Below, piece after piece: positions 1 through 11,240 of a DNA stretch of 64,000 bases. The stretch is from Chelonoidis abingdonii (Eukaryota; Chordata; Testudines; Testudinidae), in contig NC_133770.1 in NCBI RefSeq assembly GCF_003597395.2, positions 90,139,641-90,203,640 on the forward strand, given 5' to 3'. The notes beneath the pieces were generated by a model that was given only the letters and a program-made list of their open reading frames with translations, was not told where the DNA came from and made no database searches. The translations under genes and the position numbers were made by a program. The first letter of the stretch is position 1. The number at the start of each line of letters is the position of its first letter.

Positions 1-845
1 AATACATGTTTAAGGGCAGTTAAAGAGCTGAAATTTGATTTTAAAATTATTGGTGGCCTGTTGGGATAACCTGTCTAGTCACTTTTCATATTAACCACTA
101 TTTTCTGTACTCAGTGGCTGGTTATTAATCAAATTGCCAGATTCTAGCTCAGTGGGATCATGGAAATTAATTTTAAATCCAAGAGTGATCCATTGCAAAC
201 TTCTGTACTATTTTAGATGATCTTAAGGGAAAGGGATTTGGAGAGTCATTCTCCAAGATTGCACCTTCCTGAAAAGGTTGCTTTCCCATATATGCTGGCA
301 GAGAGATTTCTGAATAGCTTTCCACCAGTGATATTAGCGTTAACGCCCCTTCTTGTATTTGGCAGGGCAGATGAAAGGGATATAGTGTGAACAACAGAGT
401 AAAATGGCTTCATAGCTGTTGGCCTTACAAGACTTGTATTCATTTCAAGCTATTATGCCCTGCATGTTCATTGGAATCCCTAAGCTGCCGAGGCACATAT
501 GGGCACCCAGGACTTTATTTTCATGGTTAAATCCCTTGCTGCATTTGAAATCCTTGTTTCCATTGTGGCAGATCACTTCCTGCAAGTGCATTCTTGACAG
601 ATGAAAGGGCTGTAGTTTGTAGATTTGTATGCTACGGGTATGTATTTAAATCAGCCAGGTTAAATTTCATGCAAACTGTTCTGCAGTGAAATGCCCACTT
701 GCAAATGTAAGGGAAATTAAGGCAGATGTCTTTTAAAGATGCTTTTATTTGGGAGAGTGACCGAGTGTAGGGATAGGTGTTTTGGCATGAGATGAACTTT
801 CTCAGATCTCCTGATTACCTCTCTCAGCTGGTTACAGTGGCACAA
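1..845. other. AT-rich noncoding sequence
   Basis: I see no gene, known repeat or RNA in this stretch. Short open frames on both strands lack codon structure or recognisable motifs and look like chance frames. Confidence 0.5.
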
Positions 846-849
846 GAAA

Positions 850-950
850 GAACTTAGGCTTCGATTTAGGAAAGCACTTACAGGTGCTTAACATGGGATT
901 TAAGCACATGCTGTGGTGCTTTCCTAAATAGCTATGTTTAAATAAATCTG
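850..950. repeat. palindromic miniature element (ancient)
   Basis: Two arms of roughly 28 bases are near reverse complements: TTTAGGAAAGCACTTACAGG on the left and an arm ending GTGCTTTCCTAAAT on the right, around a short loop. This is the structure of a fold-back MITE. Similar AT-rich palindromes recur elsewhere in the window. No target duplication was recognised, so the age is probably great. Confidence 0.45.
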
Positions 951-954
951 AGCC

Positions 955-2420
955 TTAAAGAAGTACTTGGAAGGGAAGCTCTGGTCTTGAAACTTCCAGA
1001 TGATTAGCCATGCGCTTGCTTTGAGCATTTCTGGAGACTGCATGAAAAGAATCACAGCTAGAAAGCAAGTGTGTGCGCTCTCTTGCTCTGTGTGTGTGTG
1101 TGTGTGTGTGTGTACACACTATATATTTGGCTACATTCCTGAACATACAGATTCAGAATCATCTCAGGCATAAGTTAACATGGCAAGGTTGTATTTTTTT
1201 TCCAATAAAGAAATACTTAGTGTTACAACGTCTATAAGCTAATGCACATTCCCATGGGTACAAAGAAAGGGATATTGTAAGGTGCCTATTACATTATTAT
1301 TACTGAAAGAAACTAAAAAAAAATAAAGGAAAAGAGAATTAAGAAGCTAATAACAGCGAGAGCTTGCTGCCCAGGCTCTGTCTCTTGCTGTGTTTGAATG
1401 ATTTTTCTTTGCAGACAACCTTGCACTGCACTATTTTTAGAATCTCTTTAATAATTGAGCTGTAGCAATTGTGCTCAGCAGTCAGAACAGGCAGGGAAAA
1501 TAGCATCTCAAAGAAACAGTGCAGCAGGGTAATAATTTAAATCAAACTGCATTATACCGCATCCTTTTTTGGAGGAAAAAAAGGTGAAATGCTGCAGTGC
1601 ATTAAGTACTTGGAGAAAATGAAAAATGGGCATGTTTACAGCATGTAATAAAATCAGACTGTAGGACTGAGGGCGGAGGAGAGGAAAGGGAGACCTGGTG
1701 ATTTGCTAACTGGTGTCTGTTATTTGGTGGTTTATGGTGTTAAACACCTCAACTTCCTACCGTAAGCACCAAATTAGGAGCAATGGTCCATGGCTAGTTT
1801 ACAACAAAAATGAGAAGGGAATCATCAGTGAGTCTATGGTAAAAAATATTTATGGAATGGAACTAAAATGAGCCTACAGCTACCGTCCAAGAATGTAAAT
1901 AAGGAAATACAGAAAATTCTGGGTTCTAATTCTGACTGACTGAAAGCTTGGGAAGTTCACTAACTGCTCAATCTAACTCCCACTGGAGTTGGATCAGGTC
2001 CTGAAAGCATTATCTAGTGAAGCGTTGTGTACCCTGAACTCCTATTGGCTCCACTGCCCACGTAAGGAATCTCTGCAACAAGCACACCAAAGTCACAAAG
2101 CAGCTGTACTGTTTCTTTGGAGCCTGGTTGGAAGGATTTCTTACTGGCCCCAGGGAGGTCCCCATGACAATGTCCATTGATTCAGGATTTTTCCAGTGAC
2201 TAGGATATAGCCTTCTGTATCTGAACTAAGAGTCCTCCCTGACTGTTAATATTTCTATTATATGGTTATTCTGTAGTTGAAGTCATAAAGCTGATTTTGA
2301 GACATCACGAATGTTTTCATGGTAATAGACTGTGATGTCATAAACTGAGGAAATAATGATTTTACTGCAGCATCAGATGGAAAGGGGAGCTTGGGTCTGT
2401 AGGCAAAAATTCTCTTAATC
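955..2420. other. noncoding sequence with a (TG)n microsatellite
   Basis: A (TG)12 tract lies at about 1089-1113, followed by TACACAC. The rest is AT-rich unique-looking sequence with no recognised gene. A minus-strand frame across the TG tract encodes threonine/histidine repeats and is an artefact of the microsatellite. Confidence 0.6.
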
Positions 2421-2423
2421 AAA

Positions 2424-2439
2424 TGTGTGTGTGTGTGTT

Positions 2440-2471
<32 letters not shown>
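2424..2471. repeat. (TG)n(TA)n compound microsatellite
   Basis: TG dinucleotides run from 2424 to about 2451 with one TTT interruption and pass directly into an alternating TA run of about 20 bases. The tract is likely length-polymorphic. Confidence 0.9.
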
Positions 2472-2474
2472 GTG

Positions 2475-4800
2475 TCTGGAATAATAAAAGCTGCACCAAG
2501 AATACTAACAAATATCTATTGTGTTAATGTTCTCTTTTTTTTTATTTCTGATTTGATCTGGTAAAAGTCCCCACTTATTAAAATGAGTTCAGTTGTAAAT
2601 ATTCTCATTTATTTGTTTTTGTTTATGTATTGTATTTACAAAGATTGATACTTTTCAATATGACTGTTTGAAAAATAGGAGTTCCAATTCTGCAAAGCAC
2701 ATGTAATTAGACTTTGGTAGCTTTGAGGTTTATTTAGACATACCAGACTCTTTCAAGTTAAACCTAATATCTGCCTCATAAAGGGAATTTAGGATTTTTG
2801 GAAATAGAAGCCTGGAGCCAAATCCATCTGATTTTAAAGGAATTCTACTAAGACATGAATTTGGCTCTCAGTTTAAAAGGAAATTACTTTTAAGATGTTG
2901 TTGAACATAATGGGACACTGATAGCTTTCTCTAAACGTCAAACAGGAGAATATATCTGTGCTAGTATATGGGTTTATGTGGGTTCAATGTATGTTTCAGT
3001 CCTTTTGGACCAATACTGAAAAGTTATCAGGTGTGGGAACTGTGAGAGATGAAAGAGAATGTGAGCAAACAGTATCTAATTTTTATTTATCATTTTCTAT
3101 TAAGATTATGTTGGGGTACATTTTTACTGAATACTTACTATATATCAGACACAAAGATCAGCACAGTGGTTATTTAAATACAATCTATATAAAAATAGTG
3201 AGATTGAAATCCATAGCCACAAAACATTCATTGTTCATGGTTTACCAATTGGTCGATGTGCAGAGAATGCATGTGAGTAACATTTTTCCACAGGATGATA
3301 GAAATATACATATATCATTATACTTGCAGGCATTCAGCAGAATGGCAATTTTCAACTTCACAGACTTTCCCAAAGCTCAACTGCATGAGCCAGTTGGATC
3401 CATGACATTGAAAATGAGCTCAGATTGGTTTGGAGAGATTAGAGTTACAAAGAGCAGCCTCAATGTGATGAACCTGGCCTTTTTGAATTGTCTGAACCTG
3501 ACCCAAGAATTTTTATCTGAAAATTCTATCAAATAAATTTTCCAGTACCCTGGAGAGAGTCAAGTGGACCTCTGGTCCTGGCAGAAGCTTTGTGGCTTAA
3601 ATGTTGTGAGCCCTCAGCTCAAACCTGGCTTCCCCAGAGCCTGAACTGATCTACGTGGGGTATTTAGGTGGATTACATGTCAGCTGGAAAGTCTGAAAGT
3701 TCTAACTGTTCATTTAAGCTTGTAACTCTATTTCCCACCCCTTCCCTCTTCCCCTTGTGAATGGTGAGCTTTGGATTTAATTTTTCTTCAGAGGGAGGAG
3801 GAGATAATCAATGGAATAGGCTTGAATTTCCTTATTTTAACAGTGCTCAGTAAACCACATCTTTTTGAGAATCCCGAAGAAATAAGTTTGGCCCTGTTAA
3901 GATGTTCATAATCTGCTGTGTAAACTCGTAATCATTTTCCCCATACACTTGCTAAATAATAACTGCTTTCTATGCTTCCATCACTCCTCAGTGTGTAGCT
4001 TCATGGTGAAGCAAATGTGAGAATGTGTACATAACAACATGTATAGGGGATGAAATAACCCACTTCCCAGATAACAGAAATAGACTATGGACAACTGTTG
4101 TGAAGCTGTTTGTTGCCTGTCTGCATTGTATGGCATTCATTGTCACCAAATATCACACTTTCAGTATCAACCTGTTTAGGTGCAGTGAATTGGCCCTGAA
4201 ATGCTATATGTTTAGATGCTACCCACAGGAAAAGACCATTCGACTGGGTCCTCAACACATGTTTGAAATCACACCACTGGCCTACTGAAAGCCCACATTT
4301 GTGCAACTTGCGAAGTCTGCTGACCTAGGAAGTAATAGAAGGGGGTTTATGGATTTTATGCATTTGATGCTCCACTGTAGGTTTTTAATTTATAACTGTA
4401 ATTAATTGCATCAACCCAAGACTCTAATTAAAAACCTTATTGCGGCATCTGTGCATTTTCTAAAGGACACATACAGTTCACGATGTACTGGAAAGGAGCA
4501 ATTTAGTTATCTGAAGTTCAGTTCCTTATGGTTCTGCAGACTAGATTTTGGTAAAATGCAATAGTTTGTTGTTCTTATTGTCTCCAGTGCACCTTGTGGT
4601 CACAATGTCACTGTTATGGCAAATATTTAGAATTAATGGTCATTTTTGTTATATTTCATAACTGAATGGTATATTTCAGCCGTGACTGGTGCAATACATC
4701 TTCTCCTTCAGATACATTAATGAGAAATTGCCATATTTCATAATAGTTGCCATCTCTCCTTGTTTTATGGGGATGAGGGAGGCCATAGCAGATGTCTGTT
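2475..4800. other. AT-rich noncoding sequence
   Basis: No gene was recognised. A 192-codon plus-strand frame (2958-3536) shows no domain or biased composition typical of a protein. At about 3118-3185 the sequence faintly resembles the central part of a MIR/CORE-SINE (TTACTGAATACTTACTAT followed by a CACAGTG-like stretch), which is weak evidence. Confidence 0.4.
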
Positions 4801-4804
4801 AAGG

Positions 4805-5139
4805 CAGAGGTTCCCAACATGCTATAAAAACTCCACAGTCCAGCTGTACCACAACAACTGCTTTTCTGCATATAAAAGCCAGGACTCACATTAGAAGATA
4901 GTAAGCAATTGCCAGGGGTCCCAAGCCACAGGAGGCCCCCACAAAGCTGTGTTGCTCAGAATTTGGCTTCAGCCCCGGGTGGTGGGGCTCGGTGCCCTGG
5001 GCTTCAGCCCCACATGATGGGCCTTTGGCTCTCTGCCCTGGGCCCCAGTGAGTCTAATGCCAGTCCTATTTGGCAGACCACCTAAAACCTACTTACAGCC
5101 CACCCCCCACCCCCCCGGACTCCTGGTTGAGAACCGCTG
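4805..5139. mobile_element. hAT-type nonautonomous DNA transposon
   Basis: The element begins CAGAGGTTCCCAAC and ends GTTGAGAACCGCTG, imperfect terminal inverted repeats of the CAGNGGTTCTCAAC type. It is flanked by an 8-bp direct repeat with one mismatch (TGTTAAGG at 4797-4804, TGTTAAAG at 5140-5147), the duplication length expected of hAT transposition. The interior is GC-rich and noncoding (CCCCGGG, GGGGCTC, CTTCAGCCCC motifs). A related element lies near 62112-62469. Confidence 0.8.
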
Positions 5140-5743
5140 TGTTAAAGTACCATCTTTCAAAATGACCACTGCCTCCCATTTTTGTCCTGTGAGAGTGAAG
5201 CTGGCAACTACCTTTGCCTGACAGAGGGGAACTGTATATGAAATTCTTTCTGTAGCCCCTAACAAAGAACAAACTTTCAGTTCTGAAGAATAAGGGGAGG
5301 AAAATGACTATTAATCCTAAAAAATGTTGTCAAATGTAGTCTGTGCGTAAGATTTCACTGTGTTATCACTATAAGGGAAGTTTCAAGAGTTTGAATTTTT
5401 CTGTGATCATTTGGGACAAAGAAGCTATCTATCACACCATGTTACATTTGCTGAAGGGCCTATTTTTTAAATTAACAAACTACTTAACCAATGTATTTGT
5501 AAATTCATAGAAAATTGATTCTGTACTGAAAGAGTAAGTGCTTTAGTTTTGGGGGGATTGTGTTGTATTCCTCATACATTACAAAATGGTTAAATTCTGC
5601 TTTAAATGCAAAACTCAATCTGCACTGAGCTAAGGAACTACAAGTGGCACTTCCAAAATACGGATACGTTGATAATCATGCACAGTATTTGTAGTCATTT
5701 TTTCATTTTACATTAATGTCTGAATTTTTTTCCTGATTTGTAA

Positions 5744-5941
5744 TTGATTAAAAGTTGCAAGGTACGTCTGGCACTTAAGGTATATCTGGCATGTAAATAC
5801 ATTGCAATGCTGGCTACAACAGTTCCATGTGAACGCCTGTTCTCACTTTCGGGTGACATTGTAAATAAGAAGCAGGCAGCATTATCTCCTGTAAATGTAA
5901 ACCAACTTGTTTGTCTTAGCAGTTGGCTGAAGAAAAAGTAG
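5744..5941 (+). pseudogene. hAT transposase C-terminal (dimerisation) relic
   Basis: The open frame ends with a block containing PCERLFS, a short spacer, NKKQAALSP and NVNQLV. This is the signature of the hAT family C-terminal dimerisation domain (ERLFS...KR..L.P..V..L in ZBED-like and Ac-like transposases). Only about 45 residues of domain remain and the frame ends in a stop shortly after a W-L-K-K-K tail. The N-terminal BED finger and catalytic DDE core are not seen upstream, so this is a 5'-truncated or decayed copy. The first residues of the frame are probably not coding. It cannot make active transposase. Confidence 0.75.
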
Positions 5942-6239
5942 GACTGAGTGGACTTGTAGGTTCTAAAGTTTTACATTATTTTGTTGTTGAGTGCAGCTAT
6001 GTAAAAAATTATTCCACATTTGTAAGTTGGATTTTCACAATAGAGAATGCACTACAGTACTTGTGTGAGGTGAACTGAAAAATACTATTTATTTTATCTT
6101 TTTACAGTGCAAATATTTATAATAAAAATATTAAGTGAATACTGTACATTGGGTATTCTGTATTGTAACTTAAATCAATATATTTGAAAATGTAGGAAAA
6201 AATCCACAAATATTTATAAAAAAAAATAAGTTGGCATTA

Positions 6240-7737
6240 ATTGTGACTATTGGTAATCTTTGATCATCTTTGATCAATCTCAATCAGCCTTGTGATCACC
6301 CTCCCCCTGGGTGATTAACGGGGGGGTAGGCTAAACTAAGAGAGAAGGCCTTAAAAGCCAGAAGCTAAGCAACCAAGGGATGGAAAACAGGGAAGTTTGA
6401 GGAGTTTGTAGGAGGGAGTTGTAATATAGTCATTATGGTTAGGAAGGGCGGCATCGCCAGTGCCAGTGCTGCTCCTGCTGCCAAGTGCTCCACCTGCACC
6501 TGTTTCCAGACAGACAACCTAACCATGGCTGCCTCTACCCAGAACCTGGTGTGGATTTGAGAGACTGTGGCCTGCATTTCCCACTCTCAGAAAGTCAGGC
6601 TGCGGGGGGGACTATCCAGTGTGAAAGGTGCCTGCTGGTGGAATCGCTGAGGAAGCAGGAGGGAGAGCTACAGGAGGAGGTGGCTAGGCTGAGAAACATT
6701 CATGCCCATGAGGAATTCCTGGAGAGAGTTCACATGGAGATATCCAAGACTGAGGAAGCTATCCAGCTACAGAGGACTGCTATCATGCCACCAGGGAAGG
6801 AGGATATGGCTCTGTCACAAGGAGGACACTGGCAGCTGGTTACTTTTGGCAGCAGGCAATGTTTCACCCCTCCTCCCATCCCACCCACCATGGTGATAGA
6901 AAACCGATATGCTGCTCTGGCAACGAGCAATGAGAAAATCACCCCCAGAGGAGGAAGAGAAGACGTGTACTCAAGGCTGGGAAGATTGCAGCTATCACTG
7001 TCAGGAGGAAACATAGGGTAGTGGTGGTTGGCTCTCTTCTGAGGGGGACAGATGCATTTGTCTGTCACCCTGACATGGCATCCCTGGAGGTACGCTGCCT
7101 GCCAGGGACTTGTCTCTGAAACATTATGGACTGATTGTCGAGGATCATCCAGCCCTCCGACCCCATGCTACTCATCCACGTGGGCACTAATGATACTGCA
7201 AGTTATCAGCATATCAGAAATGACTACAGGACTCTGGGAATAAGGGTGAAGAAGTTGGGAGCGCAGGTGGTGGTCTCTTTGATCCTTCCGGCCAAGGATA
7301 CGGGCCCAGGCAGAGACAGATGCATCCTGGAGGGGAATGCCTGGCTGCAAAGATGATGTCGCCAGGAAGGTTTTGGCTTCCTTGACCTTGAGATGCTGTT
7401 CCAGGAAGGACGCTAAGCAGAGATGAGGTTCATCTATTGAGGAAGGGGAAGAACATATTTGGATATAGACTGGCTAACCTAGTGAAGAGGGCTTTAAACT
7501 AGGTTCGAAGGGGGCAGGTGACCAAAGACCACAGGTAAGTCAAGAACATGGAGACCTGGAAGAAGGTTTGGAATTTGGGGGGAGCATGGGCTGTTATAGC
7601 AGGGATAAAGGAGAGACAGGACAGAACTGGGGTGGGGGGAATCAAATCAGTATCTTAGATGTCTGTGTACTAATGCAAGAAGTATGGGGAATAAGCAGGA
7701 AGAACTCGAAATGCTAGTAAACAAAGACAACTATGAC
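6240..7737 (+). mobile_element. CR1-type LINE, 5' half
   Basis: This plus-strand retroelement fragment contains a GC-richer leader, a broken ORF1 (6436-7501) and the first codons of ORF2 (about 7655-7737). The ORF2 start includes CTNARSMGNKQEELEMLVNK, which I recognise as the beginning of the CR1 ORF2 endonuclease region. Coding sequence stops at 7738, where an unrelated GC-rich transposon begins with CAGTGATGAG. The rest of ORF2 is not found downstream. Frameshifts and stops show that the copy is dead. Confidence 0.8.
6436..7501 (+). pseudogene. CR1 LINE ORF1 with SGNH-esterase-like domain (broken)
   Basis: The presumed start ATG at 6436 opens a frame with a cysteine motif (KCSTCTCF). The frame then shifts into a segment rich in E, L, K and R (about 6620-6780, coiled-coil-like). 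The C-terminal part carries LLIHVGTNDTASY near 7164-7205, the block III GTND-type motif of SGNH/GDSL esterases, and later HLLRKGKNIFGYRL near 7429-7475, which holds the catalytic-histidine region (HL). CR1 ORF1 proteins are known to carry an esterase domain of this kind. At least two frameshifts and one stop disrupt it, so no full protein is made. Confidence 0.75.
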
Positions 7738-8260
7738 CAGTGATGAGCTCCCAAAATCCTAATAACCGATTCTCTACCGGGTCCTCAGCAGCACTTTGGT
7801 GGGGGGGGAGGGGCGGCAAGGGATGGTCTTCACTCACTCCACTCGGCGGCATTTCGACAGCAGCTCCTTCACCCAGAGCAAATGAAGACCCCCACACCCC
7901 TCCGGCCGCCAAAGTGCTGCTAAAGACCTGGTGGGGAACCACGTGGTGAGTACAAGACCCACCTGCCTGTCTCCCCCAACCCACATCCTGCTCCCGACTG
8001 CCCTCCTCAGAACCTGCAACTCATCAACCCGCCCCTGCTCCCTGTCCCCTGACTGCCCTGATCCCCATCCAGCACCACCCTGACAGACACCCCCCCCCGG
8101 AACTTCCACGCCTACCCAACCCTCCCATTCCTCGTCCCCTGACTGCCCCCCCCAGAACCTCTGCCCCCTCCAACCGCTCCCTGCCCCTTATCTAGCCCCT
8201 CCTCCTTGCCCCAGCCCGGCCCCCTTACCATACTGCTCAAAGCAATGTCAACATGATGCC
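7738..8260. mobile_element. GC-rich DNA transposon fragment inserted in the CR1
   Basis: The insertion begins CAGTGATGAGCTCCCAAAAT, a hAT-like CAG terminus, directly after the CR1 ORF2 codons. It continues with a GGCGGCA/TTCACTC-rich segment (7800-7950) and a cytosine-rich segment with repeated CCCCTGACTGCCC motifs (7970-8220). The same cytosine-rich motifs occur inside the element at 40598-41305, so the two share internal sequence. I did not find the opposite terminus or an 8-bp duplication, so the right boundary is approximate and the copy is probably truncated. Confidence 0.6.
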
Positions 8261-8863
8261 TTTTGATTAAATGTTTGTTTTTTTTCGGTTTGCTTTTTTT
8301 AAAAATTAGGAAATTACATACATATGCAACCAAACTATGTTAAAAGAACATTAAGGTTGCAAAATCAAGTACTCGGAGTTAGGAGATGCCAGAATTATGG
8401 TTGCCTGTGCAGCCTTAATTCAGCCTCCTTGTATGTATGCATTATTCAATCTTTAATGAAAATGATCACATGCTACTTTTTTCCAGTGCACAGCATGGAT
8501 GGTCCTCTAGGAATAATTCACTGGTCTACAATTTTTGAGAAGTTGTCTGCTTCAGAGATAAAATGTGGTATTTATTATGTATTTTGATGTGCTGAATTCA
8601 AATATGACAATTAAAACAACTGATTGGCTACTGTTTCTAAGATATTTAAGTTTTTACATTTTATGTCTATGTATATTGTGTAGATAGTAGAGTTTTAATC
8701 ATAAATTGTAAACCTAGGTCTTTTCATGTGTTTATGGTTGCTTTACATGATAATATTTCACCTGTCCTGTTTATGTAACACTTTAAAAATCAGCAAAAGG
8801 GTTATATAAATAAAATTTATTATGAAACAAAAGGCAAAAAACTATTATGTACATAGTTTAGTC
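8261..8863. other. AT-rich flank, possible 3' UTR of the 8864-9964 ORF
   Basis: No gene was recognised. On the minus strand this lies downstream of the long open frame. An AATAAA polyadenylation signal can be read about 45 bases beyond its stop codon (minus strand, around 8812-8822), which would suit a short 3' untranslated region. That role is inferred. Confidence 0.35.
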
Positions 8864-9964
8864 CTATTCAGTGTCTACTTGGCGCTTCTTGGCTTGTCTC
8901 TTGTATTCATTAAATGGAGCATCTCTTGTCACTGTCCAGCAATAGTCTGCAAGCATTGATGGGCTCCATTTGCCCTGATAGCGTTTCTCCATTGTTGCAA
9001 TGTCCTGGTGAAATCGCTCGCCGTGCTCGTCGCTCACTGCTCTGCAGTTCGGTGGAAAAAAATCTAGATAAAAGTGCAAAAAATGTATCTTTAGTGACAT
9101 GTTGCAACCAAGGCTTTTGTATGCCTTGAGGAGGTTTTCCACCAAAAACCTGTAGTTGTCTGCCTTGTTGTTTCCGAGAAAATTTATTGCCACTAACTGG
9201 AAGGCTTTCCATGCCGTCTTTTCCTTGCCACGCAGTGCATGGTCAAATGCATCATCTCGAAGAAGTTCACGAATCTGAGGACCAACAAAGACACCTTCCT
9301 TTATCTTAGCTTCACTTAACCTTGGAAATTTTCCACGGAGGTACTTGAAAGCTGCTTGTGTTTTGTCAATGGCCTTGACAAAGTTCTTCATCAGACCCAG
9401 CTTGATGTGTAAGGGTGGTAACAAAATCTTCCTTGATTCAACAAGTGGTGGATGCTGAACACTTTTCCTCCCAGGCTCCAATGACTGTCGGAGTGGCCAA
9501 TCTTTCTTGATGTAGTGGGAATCTTTTGCACGACTATCCCATTCGCAGAGAAAACAGCAGTACTTTGTGTATCCAGTCTGCAGACCAAGCAAGAGAGCAA
9601 CAACCTTCAAATCGCCACAAAGCTGCCACTGATGTTGGTCATAGTTTATGCACCTCAAAAGTTGTTTCATGTTGTCATAGGTTTCCTTCATATGGACTGC
9701 ATGACCAACTGGAATTGATGGCAAAACATTGCCATTATGCAGCAAAACAGCTTTAAGACTCGTCTTCGATGAATCAATGAACAGTCTCCACTCATCTGGA
9801 TCGTGAACGATGTTGAGGGCTGCCATCACACCATCGATGTTGTTGCAGGCTACAAGATCACCTTCCATGAAGAAGAATGGGACAAGATCCTTTTGACGGT
9901 CACGGAACATGGAAACCCTAACATCAACTGCCAGGAGATTCCACTGCTGTAGTCTGGAGCCCAA
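8864..9964 (-). CDS. uninterrupted transposase-like ORF, 366 codons
   Basis: This minus-strand frame is open for 366 codons and ends in TAG at 8864-8866, in a window where almost every other coding relic is broken. Visible features are FIDSS with Asp at residue 64 followed by a strand-like LKAVLLHNGN; a second acidic residue in CGDLK (Asp 118); a cysteine pair YCCFLCEWDSR at 135-145; LPPLHIKLGLM at 182-192; and SDEHGERFHQD (311-321) followed by MEKRYQGKW. An Asp, Asp, Glu order with a Cys-X2-Cys insert after the second Asp suggests an RNase H-fold (DDE) transposase, but that is my inference. I recall similar uncharacterised proteins in insects, Hydra and cephalopods, unverified. The frame does not begin with ATG: the first in-frame ATG is codon 19, and TAG lies two codons upstream of the first codon. 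Sequence upstream (..CTCTAGTCTAG) could be a splice acceptor, so this may be a 3' exon. The alternative is a domesticated host gene. Confidence 0.65.
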   Translation of the reverse strand: MGSRLQQWNLLAVDVRVSMFRDRQKDLVPFFFMEGDLVACNNIDGVMAALNIVHDPDEWRLFIDSSKTSLKAVLLHNGNVLPSIPVGHAVHMKETYDNMKQLLRCINYDQHQWQLCGDLKVVALLLGLQTGYTKYCCFLCEWDSRAKDSHYIKKDWPLRQSLEPGRKSVQHPPLVESRKILLPPLHIKLGLMKNFVKAIDKTQAAFKYLRGKFPRLSEAKIKEGVFVGPQIRELLRDDAFDHALRGKEKTAWKAFQLVAINFLGNNKADNYRFLVENLLKAYKSLGCNMSLKIHFLHFYLDFFPPNCRAVSDEHGERFHQDIATMEKRYQGKWSPSMLADYCWTVTRDAPFNEYKRQAKKRQVDTE

Positions 9965-10078
9965 CAGCTAGACTAGAGCCAATCAACAATTTTAAGCATC
10001 ATTTTTGTTCTTAGTGACCCAGAATTAGAAGTTTGACTACATTTATTTCAGAAGCATTTTGGCTGTAGAGCAGTGTAA

Positions 10079-10280
10079 TGAATAATAATACCTTGCTTTT
10101 ATGTAGCACTTATCAGTAGATCTCAGTGCTTTACAGAGGAGGTCAGTGTCATTATCCCAATTTTACATATAGGGAAACTGTGCCACAAAAAAGTGGAGTG
10201 ACTTGCCCATGTCACCCAGCAGGCCATGGCAGTGCCAGGTCTCTTAAATCCAGTCCAGTGCGCTGCCCACAAGGGCACTT
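10079..10280 (+). repeat. MIR/CORE-SINE-like fragment
   Basis: The order of motifs is that of a MIR-type SINE: TTTATGTAGCACTTATCA, a CTTTACAGAGGAGG stretch, TTATCCCAATTTTACA, GGGAAACTG, GTGACTTGCCCATGTCACCC and a terminal CCAGTGCGCTGCCCAC. Divergence is high, consistent with an old amniote insertion. The subfamily is unresolved. Confidence 0.65.
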
Positions 10281-10389
10281 GGTATGGGTTTTGTAGTGAA
10301 GGAGATATTGACTTGTCTGTAGACCCCCTACTTCATTTGTTGCAGAAGCTGGAAGGTGGGTGGTGAATGAGAAGAGGGGATTTCAGAAT

Positions 10390-10740
10390 GAGATAGGACC
10401 ATCTCAGGGCTGAAGCAGTGGAATGCTGTCCTGGAGAACTGGATTCTCTCCCCACAGAGTTCCTATGTGATGTTAGGCAAGTCACTTAAACTAGACTTTT
10501 TGTAGGTGGTTGTCTGACTTGAGACCCTTGGACGTGATTTACAGAAGTGGTGAGCACTCACAGCAGCAACTCGAGTCAATGAGAGATGAGCTTTGAATAT
10601 AGAAAGTGCTATATAATGCTAAGTACTTTGAAAACTCAGGTCCTAGCCATCTCACAGGAGTGTGTGGAAAATTAATGCTTATGAAGCTCTCAAATGCTAT
10701 AGTGATAAGTGCCATACAAAAACCCATGAGGATAATAATA
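10390..10740 (-). repeat. MIR-like fragment fused to a palindromic MITE
   Basis: On the plus strand GGATTCTCTCC...GTGATGTTAGGCAAGTCACTT reads as a MIR in reverse orientation. It is followed by ATTTACAGAAGTGGTGAGCA, one arm of a palindromic element, and then AAGTGCTATATAATGC. This is probably several overlapping ancient insertions. Confidence 0.4.
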
Positions 10741-11240
10741 ATTCTGTCTTTAGAGCAACATCAGCACAGTGTGCAGTAAATAATGCCTAAGGCTGCACAT
10801 AGTTCAATGAGGAGTAAATAAAATATAGAGTAGCTGCTAATTAAGTGAGTACCATCCATTCTAAGCAATGAATGAGGCAGGGCTCCTGCAGAAAAAATAG
10901 CATGTGATCATATAATTAAAGATATTAACATAATGCATGCACACAAGGGGGGCAAATTAAGGTTGTTCTGGCTGTTTGAAGCTGCTCAGGGGTTTGGAAG
11001 GTTTAAAGTAGTCATGGGGATGGACTAATGGACAAAATGCAGGTGAAGTAGTGAAATGGTTATTTAGAAATGCTGTTTATAACATGTTTCTCCTAATCTT
11101 CATATGGCTGTCCCTACTGCATACATGCTGAATATCTAGAATTATAGAAAAATTTAGTCATTAAACTACTTGACTCTTTTAAGAAGTGTAGAGAAAAGAA
11201 AGAAGAGGTGGTGAGGGGAGAGATTGTCCTTCCTGACTAT

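Noticed and set aside
955..1146. Minus-strand frame with HTHTHTH repeat
   Set aside because: Translation of the (TG)n microsatellite.
2958..3536. 192-codon plus-strand open frame
   Set aside because: No domain, no codon bias and no splice or promoter context; AT-rich DNA gives such frames occasionally. Kept only as noncoding.
8910..9756. Shorter frames overlapping the 366-codon frame on both strands
   Set aside because: They are shadows of the long minus-strand reading frame; only that frame shows protein-like motifs.
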